Source: Clostridiales bacterium
Lineage (GTDB): Bacteria; Bacillota; Clostridia; Oscillospirales; Oscillospiraceae
Reading direction: 5' to 3'
Length of the DNA stretch: 29,002 bases
Assembly: GCA_019423635.1 (NCBI GenBank)
Contig: JAHZBA010000030.1
Coordinates: 1 to 29,002, forward strand
A model generated the notes under the pieces. It searched no databases and was not told where the DNA came from. It worked only from the letters and a program-made list of their open reading frames with translations. Both the position numbers and the translations under genes were made by a program. This document shows, in pieces, positions 24,371 to 29,002 of the stretch (within the stretch, counting starts at the first letter, position 1; the number at the start of each line of letters is the position of its first letter).

Positions 24371-24952
24371 ATGGGCAACTATATGGGCGATATCACCAAC
24401 TATCTGATCCCGGCGGGAAACACCAGCACCACCAAGCGGGCCACCTCTTCCAGCAACATCGAGCTGGACATGACGGACTTTCTGACCCTGATGGTGACGG
24501 AGCTGACCAACCAGAGCATTGACGAGACGGCAGATACCTCCGATATGCTGAATCAGATGGTGCAGATGCAGATGATCCAGGCCATTACCAACATGACCGA
24601 CGCCTCGATCATGTCCTATGCGGCGTCCCTGGTGGGCAAGGAAGTCACCGTGGGTCAGTTTGACGCGGACGGCAACCTCCAGGAGGTTGTGGGCACTGTG
24701 CAGGGCACCGGCACCATGAACGGCCAGCAGGTGGTGTTCGTGGACGACAAGTACTACTATATGAACGAGATCATGGCCGTGGGCCGGCTGCCGGAGAAGG
24801 TAGAGGAGTCCGGTGAGGGCGACGAGAACAAGGTGAACGGCACAGACCAGTCCGAAAACAGCGGCGACAAGACCGAGGGGACCGGCGGAACGGAATCCGG
24901 CGGCAGTGAGAACCAGGACAAAACTGCTGATCCGGGAGCCGCGGAACAGTGA
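24371..24952 (+). CDS. flgD: Flagellar hook-assembly scaffold FlgD
   Basis: A 193-residue hook-cap protein. The FlgD N domain is recognised by DMTDFLTLMVTELTNQSIDE and NQMVQMQMIQAITNM. It is followed by SLVGKEVTVGQFDADGNLQE, the start of the usual beta region. This beta part is short, and the last 45 residues are an acidic Gly/Ser/Glu/Asn tail of low complexity. ATG 24371 is preferred over GTG 24362, which overlaps the AAGGAG ribosome site. Only 11 bases separate it from the next gene. Confidence 0.9.
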   Translation: MGNYMGDITNYLIPAGNTSTTKRATSSSNIELDMTDFLTLMVTELTNQSIDETADTSDMLNQMVQMQMIQAITNMTDASIMSYAASLVGKEVTVGQFDADGNLQEVVGTVQGTGTMNGQQVVFVDDKYYYMNEIMAVGRLPEKVEESGEGDENKVNGTDQSENSGDKTEGTGGTESGGSENQDKTADPGAAEQ

Positions 24953-24963
24953 GGTGAGGCCTC

Positions 24964-25338
24964 ATGGTGGAACGGATATCCAATCAACAAGGTCTGCAGG
25001 CGGTTTCTCCCGTACAGAAGGCGGCAGTTCAGAGCGGCGCCTTCGGGGCCATGCTTCAGCAGGAGCTGAGCAAATCCGCGCAGCCTCAGGTGGCCTTTTC
25101 CAAGCACGCCATCTCCCGGGCCGAGGAGCGGGGCATTGAGATCACCCCCGATCTGGTGGACCAGCTGCGGGGCAGCATGATCCGGGCCCAGGCCAAGGGC
25201 GCCACCAACATCCTGGCCATGGATGCGGAAAAGGCGTTCATCATCAATGTCCCCCATGCCAAGGTGATCACAGCCATCACCCAGGAGGAAATGAGGGAAA
25301 ACATCTTTACGAACATTGACGGCGCCGTGTTCCTGTAA
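24964..25338 (+). CDS. Flagellar operon protein, TIGR02530 family
   Basis: A 124-residue cytoplasmic protein of the family found between flgD and flgE in clostridia and related bacteria. The hallmark FSKHAISRAEERGIEITPDL (residues 46-65) is present, then AKGATNILAMDAEKAFIINV and the C-terminal ENIFTNIDGAVFL. Its role is not established; a part in hook assembly is inferred from context. GAGGTGAGG precedes ATG 24964. A 101-base gap with an imperfect hairpin (TGCCC.CCG/CGG.GGGCA) follows. Confidence 0.9.
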   Translation: MVERISNQQGLQAVSPVQKAAVQSGAFGAMLQQELSKSAQPQVAFSKHAISRAEERGIEITPDLVDQLRGSMIRAQAKGATNILAMDAEKAFIINVPHAKVITAITQEEMRENIFTNIDGAVFL

Positions 25339-25439
25339 CACTCTACAGATAGCAGGACCGGTTTTCGGAGGCTATTGCCCACCGCCCGAATGACGGCGGG
25401 CAGGCGGCGCCACAAGACCGAAAGGAGTTTATCAGAGCA

Positions 25440-26699
25440 ATGACTGGTTCCATGTATGCTGCGATTGCGGGCCTCAAGACCCACATGAGCAAGCTGAATG
25501 TCATCGGCCATAACGTGGCCAACGTGAATACCCAGGGCTATAAGTGCCAGCGCATGGTGTTCAAGGACGCCATGTATACCATGTACCGGAACGGTTCCAA
25601 CGGCACCACCACCGTGGCCGGCATGAACCCCGCGCAGATCGGCTACGGCTCTCAGGTCAGCACCATCGACCTGAACATGGGCAGCGGCAGCTACGCCCCC
25701 GGCCGCACCCTGGACTGCATGATCGACGGCGACGGATTCTTCCTGGTGGGCAACAAGGAAGTGGCCGGCGTCATCGACGCCACCAACCCCAACACCTTCA
25801 AGAGCCTGACCCTCACCCGGGTGGGCAACTTCGGCTTCGACGCCAACGGCTACCTCACCGACGGTGAGAACTGCGTCTACGGCTTTTTGACCACCGGCTA
25901 CAATCCCGACGGCACCCCCATTGTCAGCGACCAGCTGGTGCCCATCCGGCTGCCCCGGGCGGAGAAGCGGGCCATCGCCCTGCGGGACAGCGTAGCGGGT
26001 ACACAGCCGGAGTTCAAGGCCGGTGACGACGTGACGGACATCTACGACACCATGCCGAAGGGCAGCTTTGAGCTGCGGCAGACGGTGAAGTATCCGGTGA
26101 CAACGAGTAAAGACGATCAGGGTAACGCGACGACAATTCCCCTGCAGGACTACTGGCCCACGACGAAGGACGCCAACGGTGTGGAGACACCGGTGGATGC
26201 CGAGACGAACCCCCTGGGCTTTGCGGAGCTGGACGGCATCAGCATCGACTCTGCCACGGGAAAGATTTCCGGCACGGTGAAGGGCAGCGATGAGGCCATC
26301 ACTTTCGGGTATCTCGCCATCGGCAACGTCACCAACGTCAACGGCGTGACCCACACCGGCGGCAGCTACTTCACCTGCGGCGACGGCGCCGGCGACATGA
26401 CCATCTCCATGCTGGGCGGCGTGGAGAAGGAGCTGGGCCTGACCCATGTCAACGGCAGCCTGGTGGAGCAGCCTGAAAATCCGGGTCCGGACGATCCCGT
26501 GGTGGAGCTGAGCCGGAAGGCCGAGATCGGCAGCGCCGGCGGCACCAGCCTGAACACCGGCGGCCTGGAGGGCTCCAATGTGGACCTGGCTACGGAGATC
26601 TCCGACATGATTACCACCCAGCGCGGCTATCAGGCCAACACCCGTATCATCACCGTGACCGACTCCATGCTGGAGGAACTGGTGAACATGAAGCGTTAA
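25440..26699 (+). CDS. flgE: Flagellar hook protein FlgE
   Basis: A 419-residue hook subunit. The N-terminal rod/hook motif GLKTHMSKLNVIGHNVANVN is followed by TQGYKCQRMVF. The mid-protein FlgE/F/G marker DGDGFFLVGN is present. The C-terminal domain SNVDLATEISDMITTQRGYQ, then ANTRIITVTDSMLEELV, is complete. The central variable region (about 180-340) is of ordinary length. AAAGGAG lies about 12 bases before ATG 25440, a rather wide gap. It is the most abundant product expected from the operon. Confidence 0.96.
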   Translation: MTGSMYAAIAGLKTHMSKLNVIGHNVANVNTQGYKCQRMVFKDAMYTMYRNGSNGTTTVAGMNPAQIGYGSQVSTIDLNMGSGSYAPGRTLDCMIDGDGFFLVGNKEVAGVIDATNPNTFKSLTLTRVGNFGFDANGYLTDGENCVYGFLTTGYNPDGTPIVSDQLVPIRLPRAEKRAIALRDSVAGTQPEFKAGDDVTDIYDTMPKGSFELRQTVKYPVTTSKDDQGNATTIPLQDYWPTTKDANGVETPVDAETNPLGFAELDGISIDSATGKISGTVKGSDEAITFGYLAIGNVTNVNGVTHTGGSYFTCGDGAGDMTISMLGGVEKELGLTHVNGSLVEQPENPGPDDPVVELSRKAEIGSAGGTSLNTGGLEGSNVDLATEISDMITTQRGYQANTRIITVTDSMLEELVNMKR

Positions 26700-26722
26700 C
26701 GGAACCACCCCCATAAATGAAT

Positions 26723-26754
26723 GCCCGCCGGGGCGCGGAGTCGTCCCGGCGGGC
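26723..26754 (+). other. Intercistronic hairpin after flgE
   Basis: GCCCGCCGGG (26723-26732) pairs with CCCGGCGGGC (26745-26754) over 12 bases, without a U-tract. Likely protects the flgE message or reduces downstream transcription rather than ending it. Confidence 0.5.
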
Positions 26755-26775
26755 CAATGAAAGGCGGTTTGAATT

Positions 26776-26991
26776 ATGATCCTGCTGACGAAGAGAAATC
26801 ACGAAAAGTTTTTGGTGAACCATCTGCAGATTGAGTACATTGAGTGTATTCCCGAGTCGAAGGTGGTCATGATGAACCGCGACTATTACCTCGTTCGGGA
26901 GAGCGTGGAAGAGATCATTGATAAAATTGCAGAATACAACGCCAAGGTGCAGGATATCCACCGGGAGATCACAGTCACCGACCGGCGCTGA
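26776..26991 (+). CDS. flbD: Flagellar FlbD/SwrD-family protein
   Basis: A 71-residue protein. The family pattern is clear: MILLTKRN, then IEYIECIPESKVVMMNRDYY, then LVRESVEEIIDKI. Small FlbD/SwrD proteins lie next to flgE and motA; in Bacillus subtilis SwrD raises flagellar power. It is not related to the Caulobacter regulator of the same name. AAAGGCGG precedes ATG 26776. Confidence 0.9.
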   Translation: MILLTKRNHEKFLVNHLQIEYIECIPESKVVMMNRDYYLVRESVEEIIDKIAEYNAKVQDIHREITVTDRR

Positions 26992-27056
26992 GACGATAAA
27001 GAAACTACTACGCGCCGGAGGAAGCCAGATGCTCCGGCGGATAGGGAGAGAAAGCT

Positions 27057-27905
27057 ATGAACCTTACATACCTCATCGGTCTGGTGGGTGCCATCGCAGT
27101 CATGCTGGTGGGCATGGTGAGCAAGGTGGTTTTGCAGCCCTTCAGCATTTCGATCACCTTCAAGAACCTGATTAACTTCTTCGACCCGGCCTCCATCTTC
27201 ATCACCATCGGATGTACCATCTTCGTGGTGCTGGCCAGCTTCCCGCCGTCCACGCTGAAGAACGTCCCCAAGCACTTCAAGGCGGTCATGCGGACCAAAC
27301 AGTTCGATCCCATGTTCTACATCGACCAGCTGGTGGAGCTGGCCCAGACCGCCCGGAAAAACGGACTGCTGTCTCTGGAGGAGAAGGCCAACGCCCAGGA
27401 CGATCCCTTCTTCAAGCAGGCCATCATGCTGGTGGTGGACGCCTACGACGCCGACAAGATCCGGGGAATCCTGGAAACCGATATTGAGAATATGTCTGCC
27501 CGGCACGAGAGTGCTGCCGGGATGTACGACAAGGCCTCCTCTGTGGCCCCGGCCTTCGGCATGGTGGGTACGCTGGTGGGCCTCATCAACATGCTTAAGG
27601 GTATGGATCTGGACGGCGGCGCGGGCTCCCTGGGCTCCGATATGGGCACCGCTCTGATTACCACGCTGTACGGCTGTATCCTGGCCCACGTGCTCTTCGG
27701 GCCCATCGCCACCATTCTGCGTCAGCGGGATGAGGAGGAGGTCCTGTGCAAGATGATTATTGTGGAGGGCGTGATGTCCATTCAGGCTGGTGAGAACCCC
27801 AAGTTCCTGCGGGAGCGGCTTTTGACCTACATGGCCCAGAAGCAGCGGGACGCCGAGAGCGGCGGAGGCAAGAAAGGCAAGGGCGGCGGTGCCGCCGAGG
27901 AGTAA
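27057..27905 (+). CDS. motA: Flagellar motor stator protein MotA
   Basis: A 282-residue proton- or sodium-channel stator subunit. Two N-terminal membrane segments (LIGLVGAIAVMLVGMV; ASIFITIGCTIFVVLASF) flank a short turn. The cytoplasmic loop contains ARKNGLLSLEEKA and DPFFKQAIMLVVDA. The last two membrane segments contain VAPAFGMVGTLVGLINML and TALITTLYGCILAHVLFGPI. The tail is Gly/Lys-rich. AGGGAGAG precedes ATG 27057. motB follows after 24 bases. Confidence 0.96.
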   Translation: MNLTYLIGLVGAIAVMLVGMVSKVVLQPFSISITFKNLINFFDPASIFITIGCTIFVVLASFPPSTLKNVPKHFKAVMRTKQFDPMFYIDQLVELAQTARKNGLLSLEEKANAQDDPFFKQAIMLVVDAYDADKIRGILETDIENMSARHESAAGMYDKASSVAPAFGMVGTLVGLINMLKGMDLDGGAGSLGSDMGTALITTLYGCILAHVLFGPIATILRQRDEEEVLCKMIIVEGVMSIQAGENPKFLRERLLTYMAQKQRDAESGGGKKGKGGGAAEE

Positions 27906-27929
27906 GATCCGGAGAGGAGATGAGCTGCT

Positions 27930-28748
27930 GTGAAGATGAAGAAGAAGAGCGGGGGCGGCGGCGCCAACTGGATGGATACTTACGGCGACATGGTGACGCT
28001 GCTGCTGTGCTTCTTTGTGCTGCTCTACTCCATGTCCACCATCAGTGAGGAGAACTGGAAGGCGCTGGTGATGAGCTTCAACCCCTCTGCGGTGATGGAG
28101 CTTTCGGAGGTTGACCCGGTTGGAAACGAGGGTCCCATTTCGGACCCGGTGGAAGACGGCATCGGCCTGGATCGGGGGCTGTCCCAGTCGGAGATCGACG
28201 CGGAGATCGAACAGCTCTATCAGATGCTTCAGGAATACGTGGCCCAGGAGGGGGCGGAGAGCAACATCGCCGTCACCAAGGGCGACGGCATGGTCTATAT
28301 CTCCTTCGGCCAGGCGGTCTTCTTTGACGGCAACAGCTCCACGCTGCGCCAGTCGGCCTACCCGATTCTGGACAGTGTCAGCGATATGCTCAGCAGTGTC
28401 TCCGGGGCCATTGACGAGGTGCGGGTGCTGGGCCACACGGCACAGGACAAGGCGCAGCCCAACAATGTGAAAAACGACCGGACCCTCTCCAGTATGCGGG
28501 CCACCAACGTGGTGATCTATGTGCAGGAGCACAGCACCGTGGACCCGGCCCGGCTCATCAGCGAGGGCATCGGCCAGTGGCGGCCCGTGGGGGACAACAA
28601 GACGGCGGAGGGCCGCGCCCAGAACCGCCGGGTAGAGATGATTATCAGCGGCCGGAACCTGGACCAGGAGCTCATGGGGCAAGGCGGTATTCAGCAGTAT
28701 GTGACGACACCAGAAAGCCTGACAACGGAAAGCCTGACGACGGATTGA
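27930..28748 (+). CDS. motB: Flagellar motor stator protein MotB
   Basis: A 272-residue stator subunit with one membrane segment, MVTLLLCFFVLLYSM, preceded by the ion-binding Asp20 in YGDMV. The OmpA-like peptidoglycan-binding domain at about 120-245 shows ISFGQAVFFDGNSSTL, VRVLGHTAQDK, DRTLSSMRATNVVIYV and NRRVEMII. The plug region lies between. The C-terminus ends in a short repeat (ESLTTESLTTD). GTG 27930 is the start: GAGGAG lies ten bases upstream, against 16 for ATG 27936. Confidence 0.95.
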   Translation: MKMKKKSGGGGANWMDTYGDMVTLLLCFFVLLYSMSTISEENWKALVMSFNPSAVMELSEVDPVGNEGPISDPVEDGIGLDRGLSQSEIDAEIEQLYQMLQEYVAQEGAESNIAVTKGDGMVYISFGQAVFFDGNSSTLRQSAYPILDSVSDMLSSVSGAIDEVRVLGHTAQDKAQPNNVKNDRTLSSMRATNVVIYVQEHSTVDPARLISEGIGQWRPVGDNKTAEGRAQNRRVEMIISGRNLDQELMGQGGIQQYVTTPESLTTESLTTD

Positions 28749-28769
28749 GGATTTGAACCAGGCCGCATA

Positions 28770-28789
28770 TCCCGGCAGGGAGGCCGGGA
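28770..28789 (+). other. Small hairpin between motB and fliM
   Basis: TCCCGGC (28770-28776) pairs with GCCGGGA (28783-28789) across six bases, in the 63-base gap. No U-tract. Confidence 0.45.
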
Positions 28790-28811
28790 GCGCAGCTAGT
28801 GGGAGGATTTC

Positions 28812-29002
28812 ATGGCAGAAGTATTATCACAAAGTCAAATTGATGCGCTGCTGAACGCCGTACGGAGCGGAGAGAAAGACCTGGACAAGTCCGCGGAGGA
28901 AACCCAGGAGAAGAAGTGGCGGAAGTATGACTTCAGCAGTCCTCAGAAGTTTACGAAGGACCGCATCAAGATGCTCAACGGCATCTTTGATAACTACTCC
29001 CG
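28812..29002 (+). CDS. fliM: Flagellar motor switch protein FliM, 5' part
   Basis: The first 63 codons are in the window; the gene runs off the end. The N-terminal CheY-binding segment VLSQSQIDALLNAV is intact, followed by a short acidic linker and the start of the middle domain (YDFSSPQKFTKDRIKMLNGI). GGGAGG lies five bases before ATG 28812. It follows motB directly, with no fliL between. Confidence 0.95.
   Translation, partial: MAEVLSQSQIDALLNAVRSGEKDLDKSAEETQEKKWRKYDFSSPQKFTKDRIKMLNGIFDNYS

Overview
The window looks like chromosome from a GC-rich, anaerobic, motile Firmicute, most likely an Oscillospirales/Oscillospiraceae gut bacterium. Reasons: strong AGGAGG-type ribosome sites, frequent TTG and GTG starts, the clostridial flagellar gene order (flgB-flgC-fliE-fliF-fliG-fliH-fliI-fliJ-fliK-flgD-TIGR02530-flgE-flbD-motA-motB-fliM), and oxygen-defence genes typical of strict anaerobes (flavodiiron protein, bacteriohemerythrin, rubredoxin fusion). 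The genus cannot be fixed from the sequence alone.

Region 1 (1-3730) is an AT-rich accessory island just downstream of the 3' end of a tRNA-Lys gene. It holds a serine-recombinase remnant without its catalytic domain, an ApeA-like HEPN anti-phage gene broken by a frameshift near 1971-1974, and a DUF3800 gene interrupted by an in-frame amber codon at 2396. It ends in a 179-bp hairpin-rich tandem repeat. The island reads as a decaying defence locus.

Region 2 (3735-10160) is GC-rich. It holds the C-terminal half of an agmatinase-type ureohydrolase cut off at the repeat, translationally coupled (ATGA) to a D-2-hydroxyacid dehydrogenase. Next come a minus-strand pair (metallo-beta-lactamase-fold hydrolase, then metallophosphoesterase), a plus-strand hemerythrin protein with an unusual C-terminal domain, and a PatB/MalY-type aminotransferase with a one-base frameshift in a C run.

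Region 3 (10160-14687, minus strand) holds a flavodiiron protein (FprA). Upstream of it is one polypeptide joining an acyl-CoA dehydrogenase, the FAD domain of ETF-alpha and a rubredoxin. Since rubredoxin is the usual electron donor to FprA-type proteins, the pair can be read as a short path from acyl-CoA oxidation to O2 (or NO) reduction. This is the most interesting candidate system in the window. An RluA-family pseudouridine synthase precedes it and ends at its own terminator.

Region 4 (14819-29002, plus strand) starts with a secreted SLH-domain protein. After a 600-bp AT-rich gap with a good sigma-A-type promoter comes the flagellar operon, covering rod, MS ring, switch, export ATPase, hook, hook-length control and stator genes. 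It runs off the window inside fliM. No fliL lies between motB and fliM. Several intercistronic hairpins without U-tracts divide the operon.
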